Source of the DNA: Cylicocyclus nassatus
Lineage: Eukaryota; Nematoda; Chromadorea; Rhabditida; Strongylidae
DNA: 64,000 nt
Direction: 5' to 3'
Assembly: GCA_958299035.1 (NCBI GenBank)
Contig: CATQJL010000112.1
Span: 62,727,823 to 62,791,822 of the forward strand
Within the stretch, counting starts at the first letter, position 1. The number at the start of each line of letters is the position of its first letter. Made by a program: the position numbers and the translations under genes. A model generated the notes under the pieces. That model saw nothing but the letters and a program-made list of their open reading frames with translations, did not search any database and had not been told where the DNA came from. Shown here in pieces: positions 20,607 to 31,467 of this stretch.

Positions 20607-22189
20607 AGTTTACTTATTATTTTTTTTCCAAGTGGAAAGCACAAAAAAAATTTTCTTTTTAATTTGGCAAGCAATAAAAAAAATTTTTTTTCAGCCTCTA
20701 TGAGATCGGGCCAGAGAAAGGTTCAACCTCCACGCCCGGACAAGCTATGGCGCGCGGACCATCCCTGAGTGCGGGTGCACATGGGCGCATTTCGCATGGT
20801 GAAGTATGGACGAGCAGCTCCACTGCCGGAAAATTTCGCCAAATTCCTTCTGAGGAATTTGGGGGGGGGGGGGGCGATTTCCGAGGGGCAGTTGGAAAAT
20901 TTGCACTGCGATTCTCTGAAAGAGTCGTGCAAGGCTCGCGGAAAGAAGTATAAATACATCAAGCGGGTTCACTAGTGTTTGTAATTTATTTTATTATTGA
21001 TGCTGTGTTTTTTTCTCGAATAAACTACTTATTGTAATTGTGTAATTTATTGTACCGAAAATAATGTTGTAATCATAGTGTAGGCCACAGTTGGTAGGGT
21101 CACAGCCGTTAGGAAATATTAGGGGGTCGTAAATAATCCTTGTTGATGCGCGCCGCCAAATTAATTGCTTTATTTAATGTTGATAGCAGTTGCGTTCGTA
21201 AATTGCCCAGGCTGATAAGCGCGAGTGGACAGTTGCGTGGTTTTAAATTATTCCGGAGGTCAGCATTCCACGCTAAGTGTAATAGCGATTTGATTGATTT
21301 GAAGCGCCTAGCAAAAATAAAAATATTTGTGTAGGGCTTAGGTATACTTAGGTTTGATTTTGAGCTAGCTAAGCGAACAAGTCCACTGTCTGAAGCGTAA
21401 TTACCATTTTTTTAATGATTACTTAGACCTAAAAAAATCAAAAGAAGAAAGAAAGATAAAAACTTTTTGAAAATCTCGGATCTCGGATCTCGGTTCTCGG
21501 GAAAAAGTAGCAGGGATGATATTTATAACGACGAAGTGAGAGAATAAAAAAAATATCGCGGTTTCAAAAATTTTGCGGTTGCAAAAGGAAAGGAAAAAAA
21601 TCATGGATGTTACTTCAAAAATTTCCGGTTTCAGAAAGAAAAGGGCGTGAAAGAAAATTGAAATCTCGGTTCTCGGATCTCGCGTCTCAGTTCTCGGATT
21701 AATTTATTTTATTAGTCATGAATCTAGATTTAGGAACTTTTTGGATCGACGTTTGGGACTGTTCGCAGGACTTTTTTTTTTCAAATATTAGGTGATCATT
21801 TGTACATATTTTATTTCTCTGAAAGGATTAGATATTTTAATTTTTAGAATTTTTAGAATAATTTTTAGAATTCTAAAAATTAGAGGGGTAAAAGGAAGAG
21901 AAAAAAATTTTTTTCAAGCTAAAAAAACAGGGGGGGGGGTAAATTCAAATCTTCCCGGGACCTCCATGTCAGGTTAAAGGCTGGCCTTGCCTTTGCCTGA
22001 TGTGTAGCGGTAGGTACATAAGTATAATTTACTAATATTTATTATCTAGCATAAATACAGGGAAAGTGGGGAAAAGGGGAAAAGGCTGTGGTGGCAACCT
22101 GCTGGTCGCGTCGTCGGGGGTCACTGTCCTCCAGCGGGCTTTACAACCCGCATCAAGAGGAGGGACAGCTGTGATGGACCCGACAGAAT

Positions 22190-22316
22190 TCCTCCTGTGT
22201 TGGAGCCCTTTTTCGCCGTTTTCATGCTCTCCGGTGTGGATTTTTGGGTTCAGCATAGCGAATAGACCTGGGTAAGCATAAAATCTCAAAATCGAGTTTT
22301 TGCCCGGACACTGCCT
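22190..22316. mobile_element. TTAA-type MITE, right half only
   Basis: Matches the right half of the element at 22666-23358 (ttttcgccgtttt, gtggatttt, agcatagcgaatag) and ends ttgcccggacactgcct followed by TTAG. No left terminus is visible, so it is truncated, perhaps at the edge of the duplicated unit near 22105. Confidence 0.7.
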
Positions 22317-22320
22317 TTAG

Positions 22321-22661
22321 AGGCCACAACATCGCGCAAGTGCGACGTCATAACGCTCGACTTAAAGCAAGAAAAACGGCCGGAAATTGTGGAAACTTAC
22401 GCCTTGGGGCGGGTCCTCCGAGCTGTCCGAATTCCTGTTATGCGGCAGAGTACGCATGCCGCCACAGTTAAAATGCAGGATCCCACAGCGACTCTGCGTC
22501 TCTGCCTTGATGAGGACCGTTAAATTTCAAATTGTGCGGCTCTGGAAAACACATGTTTTCTCCGTTTTCGCGCCTTCTAATGTGGATTTTCGGATTCAGC
22601 GTTGCGGGTAACCCCGGTGAGTGAATTTTCTAGAAATCGAGTTTCTGCCCGGACACTGCCT
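22321..22661. mobile_element. TTAA-type MITE (unfilled relative of 49321-50576)
   Basis: Starts AGGCCACAACATCG after TTAG and ends GGACACTGCCT before TTAA. In reverse orientation it matches both flanks of the element in F-box gene 1 but lacks the 856-bp insertion found there. It therefore shows the pre-insertion sequence at about 22455. Confidence 0.8.
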
Positions 22662-22665
22662 TTAA

Positions 22666-23358
22666 AGGCAGTGTCCGGGCAAAAACTCGATTTTGAAATT
22701 TTGTTCATTCGTTAACCGTACGGACTGCCGACCGCTTGGCGACTGCGACGCGTGCCTTCTAAACTTGCGAAAAAGTGACAAGTTGGACCGTGGCTTAAGA
22801 TGAGAAGAATTCTTTGTTTCTTTTCTACATTATAAAGATGAGAAGAATCCTCTGTTTTCTTTCTATTCATCTTTTCTACGAAAACATCATGCACGCGCAG
22901 CGGTCGCCGCGCGGTCAGCAGTCGTTACGGTCAACGAATAAACGATACTTACCCGCGCCTATTCGCCATGCTGAATCCGAAAATCCACACTAGAAAGCGC
23001 GAAAACGTCAGAAAAGGGCTCTAACGCAGGAGGGAAATCAGAGTGGGCTGGGTCTTCCCCCCTGTGAATTCACGGTCCCAGCTCCCGGAGCGATCTTCGC
23101 GGTTCCGATTTCAATCAAGCATTCGCACTTGGCTTGTGGAGATATCAGGAGGGCTAGCGGGATTGAGAAGATCGCCCCGAAAGCCGGGATCGTGAATTCA
23201 CAGTGGGGAGGACCCCGCCCACTTTTGATTTCCTTCCTGCGTTAGAGCACTTTTTCGCCGTGTTAGCGCTCTCCCATGTGGATTTTCGGAATCACCATAG
23301 CGAATAGGCCCGGGTAAGCACAAAATCTCAAAATCGACTTTTTGCCCGGACACTGCCT
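22666..23358. mobile_element. TTAA-type MITE
   Basis: Inverted ends AGGCAGTGTCCGGGCAAAA and complement, flanked by TTAA at 22662-22665 and 23359-23362. The inner palindrome includes gtgaattcac around 23066 and 23190. A 4-bp TTAA duplication is the piggyBac signature; the termini are not of the usual CCC type, so the superfamily is tentative. No ORF. Confidence 0.85.
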
Positions 23359-23362
23359 TTAA

Positions 23363-24211
23363 GGGGCGGTCATACTTTCACGCAATTCTATTCGCGACGC
23401 GATTTGGCAATACTCCAATCATATATATATAAAGCTGAATGTGTGTTTGTATGTATGTATGTATGTATGTCTACGTATGTGCGGAATAGAAATTTTTATT
23501 TCTGAACCGATCTGGACCAAACTTGGCACACATACACTTCGGGCCCCGGCGGGTGTCATAGGCTACTTTTCGTCATCGATCGATGTCGATTTTTCGATTT
23601 TTATCGATTTTTTTCCAGAGTTCACCTACGGGGCTGGTAGTCGGCACAGGGGGATAAGTGGGCATGGCGATTCCGAATACAATATTAGTTTTCAGGATTA
23701 TCGATTATTTTTATCGACTTTATCGATTTATTTGCAAAGTTTGAGCTGCAGGGCTGGGAGTTGGCACAGGGGGGGGGGGGGGGGTAACAGAGCATGCTGA
23801 TTCCGAATACAATATTAGTTTTCGATATTACCTATTACTTTTATCGATTTTATCGATTTTTCCAAAATTTGAGCTAAAGGGCTGGGGGTACAGGAGGGGG
23901 TAAGTGGGCATGCTGATTTCGAAAACAACACAGGGAGCGGGAAATGAGACGTAGAAGTGGGCACAGGGGAAGAATGTAGGGATAGGGATGGGACTTTTAT
24001 CACAGTCTCTTGGCATGGCCGAGCGGAGCGGGTAAGCAAGCTAGTTATCCATAATTTATTTAAAGCGCAGTCTGATGTTCAGAAGATAGAACATTTTGTC
24101 ATTCTGCGAGAGCTATACATACTGTGCATTTGCAGTCGGCAGGTATTGTATTTGAAGACATCTGGCGAATTGCCAGATCGTGTATCGATGAAAATCGCGA
24201 AGTATGCCCAA
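23363..24211. mobile_element. PIF/Harbinger-like MITE split by a Helitron
   Basis: The left end GGGGCGGTCATACTTTCACG follows TAA; the right end, gcgaagtatgcccaaaacct, is more degraded. Related to the clean copy at 26363-26592, sharing gcgacgcgatttggcaat and catactgtgcatttgcag. Interrupted by 23419-24044. Confidence 0.7.
23419..24044 (+). mobile_element. Helitron-like non-autonomous element 3
   Basis: Begins TCATATATATATAAAGC after host A and ends gccgagcggagcgggtaagc...CTAG before host T, as in elements 1 and 4. The leader has GTAT repeats (23450-23470). Interior units contain ggctgggag and tcgatttttatcgattttt. A poly-G run lies at 23769-23783. Confidence 0.85.
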
Positions 24212-24327
24212 AACCTAAAAGAGGGCGCAATTCACGCGATTTCAGTCTCTACACGATGTGAGAAATTTTGTTCCTATCTAGTTTCTGTCATTTTTCTCAT
24301 ATGCTTTTTACTACTAAAAATTCAAAG

Positions 24328-24579
24328 CAGTGGCGTACCGAGTGGGTGGGGTGGGAGGGAGGGAGGGGGGGGGGGGGGGGGTGAGAGGGGGGGGGAGGGG
24401 GCGCCCTCCCGACCTCCCGACCTCTCAGGTCGCGGAAGTTTTGAAAGTCGTTCAAATGTGTTATAAAAATGTGTAAGTGACTTGTTTTTACTTGTAAATG
24501 ATTAAAATAATTTTTAAAAAATTTTTAAAATTTCAAACTAGCCTTGTAACCCCGAACGGGAATCCTGGGTACGCCACTG
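24328..24579. mobile_element. hAT-like MITE, CAGTGGCGTACC ends
   Basis: 252 bp with ends CAGTGGCGTACC and GGTACGCCACTG, the terminal form common to non-autonomous hAT elements in animals. The interior has G runs (24355-24400) and is otherwise AT-rich. No convincing 8-bp duplication remains. Confidence 0.75.
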
Positions 24580-24756
24580 GCCTGTAGATTTTAGGGCATT
24601 TGAAAAATCGTCACGATGACGCGACCGCGCGCGACACCACGCCAATTCCTGAAATCGCATTTTCTTGGTTTTTATCGCTACTCGAATGGTTTTTGGCTTA
24701 CGGATGATAAAATCTAGACACTGGCAGTGACTGAGCTAAGTTGAGGGGGAGGCGCG

Positions 24757-26129
24757 CAAGTGTTACCCAGGCAGCCGCCTGGTGCCGCAGCCAGCCGCCA
24801 GAGCTCGCATCAACGCCGTGGCTGAGCTATCGTAAGCGCGCTCTCGTTATCCTCAACCTCTCGCAGAGAGATTTTCGCAGCATCCTCGCACCTCATCGCG
24901 CTGAGGTGCGAGAATTCCCTCAGAGGTCGCGCTACTGCCACATATTATATATCGATCGAGACACCAGAAAATTTGTAGTTTATTAGTAAGATACAATACA
25001 AAAAATATACAAAAAGCATCGAAATTAAATTTATGAAATAATTATAATATTAAATTAAAAACGAAATGTCATGGAATGAATTTTGTTCGTTTACTAGGTG
25101 ATTCCTCGTTTCTTTTTTCAACCTCAAAATTAACGAATTTTCGATTTTCAGAACTGCGTCCTCGCAAAACACTAGGATAGAAATAAACAGTAATCCTGAA
25201 AAGTTAAGAATTCTACCAGATAGGGAGTATTTTTTATAAATCCAATTGCCAAATGCCAGATCTATTACTCCGACGTAATTATGGCGGTAAATGCCCACAA
25301 AATTGATTTTGCAGATCACCTGAATTTTTGAAAAAATCAAGAGAGTCATTGAAATCGGAGTAAAAGCGCTGATCGGGGACGGCGTCCACAAATCCCATAA
25401 CGATTTAATCAGAGATAGCAATTACACACCGTCCACGCAATGTGCGGCGGAGGTTTTGAAGTTAGGCTCCCGCCAGAGTGCCGAAGTTATGCCAGCGCTA
25501 CGCCAGCATTTCGATCGATAACGTGTATTTCGTTGGGGCGGGGCCAGCTGACGTCCCCAACGAAATACACGTGTATCGATCGAAATGCTGGCGTAGCGCT
25601 GGCATAACTTCGGCACTCTGGCGGGAGCCTTAGTGAAAAATTTGAAAATGAACAAAAGAAAATTGAAGGAAAAATTTCAGGTCCCAATTTTATTCGCATC
25701 ACGCAAAAGAAAAACTGCGCAACTTACAAGTTTATTTTTGACTGCCTGGTAGAGAAATTAGGAAATGGAAATTTTAGAATAATCTAGATTATGAGAAGGT
25801 AATGAGATTTTTTTATATTTATTGCTTGAAAACTTTATTAAATTAAGACTTTTTTGCTTTTGTATATTTTTTGTATTGTATCCTATCAATAAACTACATA
25901 TTTCCTGCCATCTTGATCGATATATAATATGTGGCAGTAGCGCGCCGTCTGAGGGAAGTCTCGCACCTCAGCGCGATGAGGTGCGAGGATGCTGCGAAAA
26001 TCTCTCTGCGAGAGGTTGAGGATGACGAGAGCGCGCTTACGGTAGCTCAGCCACGGCGTTGGTGCCAGCTCTGGCGGCTGGCTGCGGCACCGGGCGGCTG
26101 CCTGGGTAACACTTGCGGGTAACACTTGC
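24757..26129. mobile_element. Fold-back element with roughly 270-bp arms
   Basis: 24757-25030 and 25855-26129 are inverted copies: gcaagtgttacccaggcagcc at the left, its complement at the right, both continuing through the hairpin-like cgcacctcatcgcgctgaggtgcg to the ttgtattg stretch. The middle (25030-25855) is AT-rich and carries the small element at 25465-25629. No transposase. Exact ends and duplication not resolved. Confidence 0.8.
25465..25629. mobile_element. Palindromic PIF/Harbinger-like MITE (copy 1)
   Basis: 165 bp, nearly a complete palindrome: GGCTCCCGCCAGAGTGCCG at the left, its complement at the right, and acgtgtatttcgttgggg near the centre. TTA flanks both sides (25462-25464, 25630-25632). 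Two more copies are at 39019 and 44716. Confidence 0.88.
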
Positions 26130-26339
26130 TACGCAGCCAACGTTGAGGTGATGCCCTCGTGTATGAGCGCTTTGTGGTCCTGTGGGCGCAAAGTCCCCAG
26201 CAAAAGCCACGTCACGATTCTATAAATAAACTACACATTGACAGACTACAAATGCATAGCGTGTAAGTGTAACTCTCACAGACTGGTGCTACTGGTCCAG
26301 AAAACGCACTACTTTATAGATTCAAAATGTTTACAATGA

Positions 26340-26760
26340 GATATCATTCATTCTTCGACTAAAGGGCCGGGCATACTTCACGCGATTTCAGTCGCGGCGC
26401 GATTTGGCAATTTGCCAGAGGTCTTCAGATCCAGCACTAGCAAACTGCACATGCATAGTATGTATAACTTACGTGGCTTGATGAAATGCCCTATCTTCTA
26501 TACATTTAAAAGGTGTTTACAGTGAGTTATGAACAGTTGGAATATTGCCAAATCGCGTCGCGACTGAAATCGTATGAAGTATGCCCGGCCCTTAAGAGAC
26601 ACGAGCACGCTTTGCGTACATTTGATTAACAAGTTTAAGAGCGCGTTTTAACCCGTCTTTGGAAGGACATGTTCAAACTCGCTTTATTACGAGCTTGAAA
26701 ATGTTCTTTCACGAATTCCCAATAGTAATTTACCAAGACAACTGGAATATTGCTTGTTGC
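26340..26760. repeat. Dispersed MITE copy related to 60604-60870
   Basis: tatcattcattcttcgac (26342) and gagacacgagcacgctttgcg onwards match the left arm of the element at 60604, but are separated by the PIF-like insertion at 26363-26592. The right end is degraded or interrupted by another PIF-like end near 26740-26790. Confidence 0.65.
26363..26592. mobile_element. PIF/Harbinger-like MITE, GGGCCGGGCATAC family
   Basis: 230 bp with ends AGGGCCGGGCATACTTCACG and complement, flanked by TAA (26360-26362 and 26593-26595). Inserted in a copy of the MITE seen at 60604, whose sequence gives the empty site (ctgactgagagac). Confidence 0.88.
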
Positions 26761-26762
26761 GA

Positions 26763-27637
26763 GTGAATAGCGTGAAGTGTGCCGAGGGCCTTAGCGCCAT
26801 CAGTAGGAACCGGCCGTTTTGCACAACAAAGCGTTGCAGCATCACATGTGGGGACTGCGCTTTTCAAGGAAAATCTCGAAAGCTGACTGCAGTTGTGCAA
26901 AACGGCCTACATCCGATAACAATTGGTATTTGCAATCTTGTTCTCGCTGTTACGCAGAAAGCACATGCTTGTGTAATGAATTTTAGCTCAGTATCAGCAC
27001 TTCAGCAGAACTGTTTTGTTGAGCGATTTTTTGTTTACAGGTGATCTCCTTCATCGGGACCGCTCCTATCTGCAGAGCATGTGATGCAGAGCAGATTATC
27101 GCAGAGGATCCCTGGATCAAATCTTTCGTATTGGTATGCGAAAGTTCCTAGCTTTGCATATGTATACGGGAGAGCGGTGTAGTGTCAGGGTGCCGCTATA
27201 GCTCTACGGATTTTGAATCAGTTTGAATTTCAAGATAGGAGACAAAACGAGAGCGGCTAGGTTAGAATATGTAAGGATCACATTGTTGACATTGTTGTGG
27301 CGGGACTCTAACAGGCCGCATCGAATTTGTAAAAACGTAAGGTATTTCGACGACCTCATTAGAAATTTCCATCTAGTTCCTCGTCTTCGATGGTACCGTC
27401 CAGCCAAATCTCAGTTGGATGAGATTTTGATGCATTACAACAGCAAGGGCCTTAGCCGAGTAAGTGCATAATTCCAGCTGCAAAAGGTGTATTCCGTAAG
27501 GGGAAAATCGCTCCAAAAGTGGATTCTGCTGGGCTCGCCACGCCCATCAACGTGGGTGGTCTAATGAGACAGAACTCAGAATACCCAAAAATGTCGAAAA
27601 TGCATGTTTTCACTGCAAAAGACGATTTTCAACATTT
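26763..27637. other. No gene recognised
   Basis: Intergenic. gagggcctt near 26780 looks like a decayed PIF-like end, and 26808-26915 contains an imperfect palindrome around gttttgcacaac. No supported coding region. Confidence 0.5.
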
Positions 27638-27640
27638 TTA

Positions 27641-28922
27641 GGCCTCGGGCAGAGTTCACATGAAATCGCCTCGCGATTCTCCAGCGAGACAACAGTCATG
27701 AGTCCATTGCTTGTCGATGCTCCTGCATTTCGGTTGTGATACAGTGCTGGCCAAAAGTTTGCAGCCACCCTGAAAAATAGCTGTAATTGACTTCGCATCC
27801 TACATAATGAACCCAAATCATAGTATTATGTGCAAATTAGTCTACTTTGCAATGTATCAGAATATCTTGCGATTTGATGCACACAAAAGGTGATTTTGAG
27901 AAATTCGCTATTATGAGGTTGGCCAGAGCCACTTTTTGTTAATCGTCTTTGAGGAAGTTCCTAAACTTCCAATACTCGTGCTACAGATGTGTCCATAATT
28001 GCTGGAATGTTCCCGACGATCAGCTCCACCGTACTACACGAAAGGAGACTCTATGGACCAACATGGTTGACCGCAAGTTGACTGTGAAAATCGAAAAAAT
28101 CGTCAAGTTGCGGACAAATATTTGACATGTACATGCTCTTATAAAAAAGTTTTACCAATTAGAAGTTCGAAGTCAATTAGTTTGTGTGGCAGAAAAAGCA
28201 TTACTTGACTTATTTGCAACTTGATTGTCACTTCTGCTCGGATTTGGCGCATTTTGCAGCTCGGAAGTTTGGCGCAGCGGTCCGCAAGAAACTCAAAGTC
28301 AACGATTGTTTTTACAAAGATAAGCGTTTGCTCGAAGCTATCGGAGCTCCACAGATAAGGTGGAGGTGTTTTCGCCATAGGAAAGCTGGCGCGATTTGCA
28401 CACCTGACAATTTCTATTGGTACATAGCAGTTTTCTTGAATGCAAAAATCGCGCCCGATTTTTTTCGATTTTCACAGTCAACTTGCGGTCAACCATGTTG
28501 GTCCATAGAGTCTCCTTTCGTGTGGTATGGTGGAGCTGATCGTCGAGCACATTCCAGCAATTATAGACACATCTGTAGCACGAATATTGGAAGTTTAGGA
28601 ACTTCCACAAAGACGATAAACAAAAAGTGGCTGCAAGTTTTGGCCAACCTCATAATAGCGAATTTCTCAAAATCACCTTTTGTGTGCATCAAATCGCAAG
28701 ATATTCTGATACATTGCAAAGTAGAGTAATTTGCACATAATACTATGATTTGGGTTTATTATGTAGAATGCGAAGTCAATTACAGCTATTTTTCAGGGGT
28801 TGCAAGCTTTTGGCCAGCACTGTAGTTTTCTGACACGATTAATCGTTGATTGATTGATTATCATAACCGAAATGCAAGAGGACAGAGTTTATGCGATTTC
28901 ATCGCATGCTTTGTCCGAGGCC
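27641..28922. mobile_element. PIF/Harbinger-like MITE split by a Tc1-like element
   Basis: Ends GGCCTCGGGCAGAGTTCAC and its complement near gtccgaggcc, TTA at 27638-27640 and 28923-28925. Matches the uninterrupted 232-bp copy at 47373-47604; the difference is the insertion at 27742-28822. Confidence 0.88.
27742..28822. mobile_element. Tc1-like fold-back element (TA duplication)
   Basis: 1,081 bp with ends CAGTGCTGGCCAAAAG and complement, TA on each side (27740-27741, 28823-28824). The ends resemble Tc1-family TIRs. Arms of about 450-490 bases are inverted copies (ccaacatggt, tagagtctcctttcg). No transposase. Confidence 0.9.
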
Positions 28923-28925
28923 TTA

Positions 28926-29162
28926 GGCCTAAGGCATGCCTCTCGCGATTCCGGTCGCAGCGCGATTTGGCACAACAGCAACTCTTCGTGATTCGTCGTT
29001 AATGCGCTGCCTTTGATCAAAACTTAGTCTGTTTGCAACAACTTACACAAGCTACCCAAATATGCGTCCCAGAAGTGCGCATGATAATTTTATAGAAACC
29101 TGGCAAATAGCCAAGTCGCGTGAAAGTGGTTCCGCCGAATCGCGCGAGGTATGCCTCAGGCC
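28926..29162. mobile_element. PIF/Harbinger-like MITE, GGCCTAAGGCATGCC family
   Basis: 237 bp, ends GGCCTAAGGCATGCCTC and complement, TTA at 28923-28925 (shared with the preceding element) and 29163-29165. No ORF. Confidence 0.85.
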
Positions 29163-29165
29163 TTA

Positions 29166-30395
29166 GGTACCAATGAGTTTAGCTGCAAGCTCATTACCTT
29201 TAGGTCACACATTGATGAGCGTTGCGACCCCAGCAACAGCCTTGGGACCGCTTCGGAATACACCTTTTGCAATGAATCTAGGCACTTGCCTGGTCAGCGT
29301 CGTTATCATACTGGCAGTTTTACCAACCTTGAGTTTGGGTGAAGTGTGCCTTTGAAATCCCTTTTTACTCTCGTCATGTTATTGATTTTGAAATGGGTTC
29401 AAATGGGCGAGATTCACGAGGACTTCTTTTTAGAGGGTAAGTGCATGAATTTTGCTGTCAAAATTCACAGAATGCAAAAAAATGAGCTGAGTGAATCCGA
29501 AGATCATACTTTTTCTCTACGAGATTTTGAAGTCGCCCTTGCACTGAGTTATAGTAGTTTGCGATTGTTTTCATTCCTGCAAATGTCATGATTTTCTCTT
29601 GACTGCTGTTGAAGTTCACATGCAAATCTATATTTTCACGGGAAACGTCAACCAGACTCAGGATGGACTTGGTGGAGAGGTGGAATTTGAAGCACCGTAA
29701 GACATTCTGAAATGAAAACTGATGATTTTGCTGACTGTCCATATTCTGCAGGCACAGACAAAAGCGAGCTACGTTTTCGAGCAAATTGCTCGCGGCTCTC
29801 CTAGGGGCTGTAGTCTTTGTAGTCCTTACAGTAAATCAAGGGGGCACCATTTTTTGGGCGTTGGACACAAGAAGAAGCGACTTTGCATCATAGGTTAGGT
29901 TATTGAGTTACTGAGTCTGTAAACAAGTCCGTAGAGGGACAAAACTTTTTTAGGGGGACAATGCAGTTAAGCTTATTTGCAAATGGTTTTTTTTTGCTGA
30001 TTGTAAGGATGAAGAAGTTTGCGTTGGCATGTTATATCATATTTTTAGGAGAGTGTTTATCTCGGGTATCGGTAGATAATTCTTGAAGATCAGAAGTTAA
30101 CTTACGCTCTGCGAAACTCAACTATCCTGAACATCAAATTTTAAACAGTCATCTGTTGTAATGTCAGTTATTCTATAGGTCCTTTGAAGCTCAACTTGTT
30201 ATATTCGATTTTCGTCTGTGTCAAAGTGTAATATTGTTTCGTTGTGGGAATAAAATCGATACATAAACACTTAGTGTGGACGCAGTTTATAAGAAGTTAC
30301 GATAAAAAACGCGATGTAAACATAAACACCGTAGTAGACTACTGAGATGTAGTGCAGCATCCACCTTCTACTTTCTTGATCTCTTTGCCATAACA
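29166..30395. other. No gene recognised
   Basis: About 1.2 kb with only short, unsupported ORFs. An imperfect inverted repeat around tttgctgtcaaaattcac and ttggtggagaggtggaattt (29450-29710) is visible, but no termini could be assigned. Confidence 0.5.
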
Positions 30396-31055
30396 TTGAT
30401 CATTATTTTTTATTTTATTTTATAAATACACACGAGGTGCACCAGAGCAAAGAAATAAAAGAAGATCCAAACAAACCAAGACCAGCCAGTTCTCAGCCGC
30501 AAGAGAAGATAAAAGAAAATAAGGAATGAAACAAAACTCGAAGCTCTAGACCCAGCTTGTAAAGTTGAACGAAAGTAACTTGATCAAAAACAATCCCATG
30601 AATCTTGCACACTCTAAAATCAAAGATGCCCCATTTTTGGGTGTCAACGAGCCCGCCGGTAAGGCTAGCTGACCTGACCCCATTAAAGATTAAATTTTAG
30701 AGCAAGCAAGATTCAGATCAAGGGTGGCAGATTTAAACATCTACCAACTACTCCAGAAGGCACTTCATTAGGCGGACACAATTTGGAGTGCTCTAGGTGG
30801 GAAACTAGGCTTCGTTAAGGCAATAAGGTGTGATAAAACTTCTGACGAGTGAGCCGGGCTGGGTCAGTTGTTAGTTAATGATTATGGTTAGTAACAACCA
30901 ATAAATAAAACCAGGCTACAGAATCAAGCTGCAACTGAAGAACACCAGGACTCCGAAAAAGACCGTGCGGACCGAAAACCGACATGCTGGTAATACCAAC
31001 AGCCATAAAGCCAAGAAGAGAAAGAACTGGTAACTGAAAAACGACAAAATTAAAA

Positions 31056-31457
31056 TCATTCCAAAAAGCTTAGGGATGCAAGCTGTGTGTCAGCTCTCAT
31101 CAACTTAGCCCTGAAGGAGCGAGCAGTCTGAGAACACATAACATCCATAGGCAACTGCTGAAACCATCTAGCAGACCTGCAGAATATATTACTGTGCATT
31201 TTTGCAAGATTGTGCTTTTTGACTTTGGCGTGCAAATTGAATCCTACCGACCTTTCACTAGCTGGCATGAATATCCAATATTTACTTGCCTTCAACCGAT
31301 TTTCACCCTTTAAAACTTGAAAACAAAACGGTAAATCTGAGGGATTGCGACGAAAAGAAAGACTAGGTAATTTGAACATTCTAAGCCGTACATTATAATC
31401 TGGTATACTGTTATCAGAATAGAGCCTGTACAAGAGACGCGTGAATGTTTTTTGCAA
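31056..31457 (-). pseudogene. LINE C-terminal domain
   Basis: Continues after RT: LRMFKLPSLSFRRNPSDL, HNLAKMHSNIFCRSARWFQQLP, FRAKLMRADTQL. It matches the usual CR1 C-terminal pattern in which a short hydrophobic end follows the R..FF..R....WN.LP motif. Confidence 0.75.
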
Positions 31458-31467
31458 TTTTTCTATT

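Larger units (their letters stand above)
5576..20975 (+). pseudogene. Duplicated multi-exon gene, copy 2, broken
   Basis: Exon-like blocks are 5576-5606, 5698-5726 (acceptor acag intact here), 5766-5943, 9382-9631, 9737-9930 and 20695-20972. Lesions not shared with copy 1: a 2-base deletion near 5880 that throws the AERQAELAAREAA exon out of frame; a 1-base deletion in the IITQ region near 9908; a TGG to TGA change near 20767; and a longer poly-G run at 20861-20874 (14 G against 11 in copy 1). The intron between the 5943 donor and the 9382 acceptor has grown from 521 bases in copy 1 to about 3.4 kb, and the last intron holds the LTR element. A polyadenylation-like aataaa follows near 21018. 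Function unknown, as for copy 1. Confidence 0.55.
5499..22105 (+). repeat. Tandem segmental duplication, copy 2 (interrupted by 13.5 kb of transposons)
   Basis: The 3-kb unit recurs from 5499. It is split at 6198 (two mariner-like elements), at 8288 (a third) and at 9979 (LTR retrotransposon), and resumes at 20607 to end near 22105. Removing those elements restores collinearity with copy 1 at every junction. Local differences are mostly single-base changes, homopolymer length and small indels. Confidence 0.9.

Noticed and set aside
23769..24400. Poly-G runs here and at 34127, 47811 (as C) and 55441
   Set aside because: Homopolymer tracts within or next to MITEs; no quadruplex claim is made from a single run.
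28923..29165. Telomere-like TTAGGC matches
   Set aside because: They are TTA duplications next to GGCC ends of PIF-like MITEs. There is no tandem TTAGGC array.
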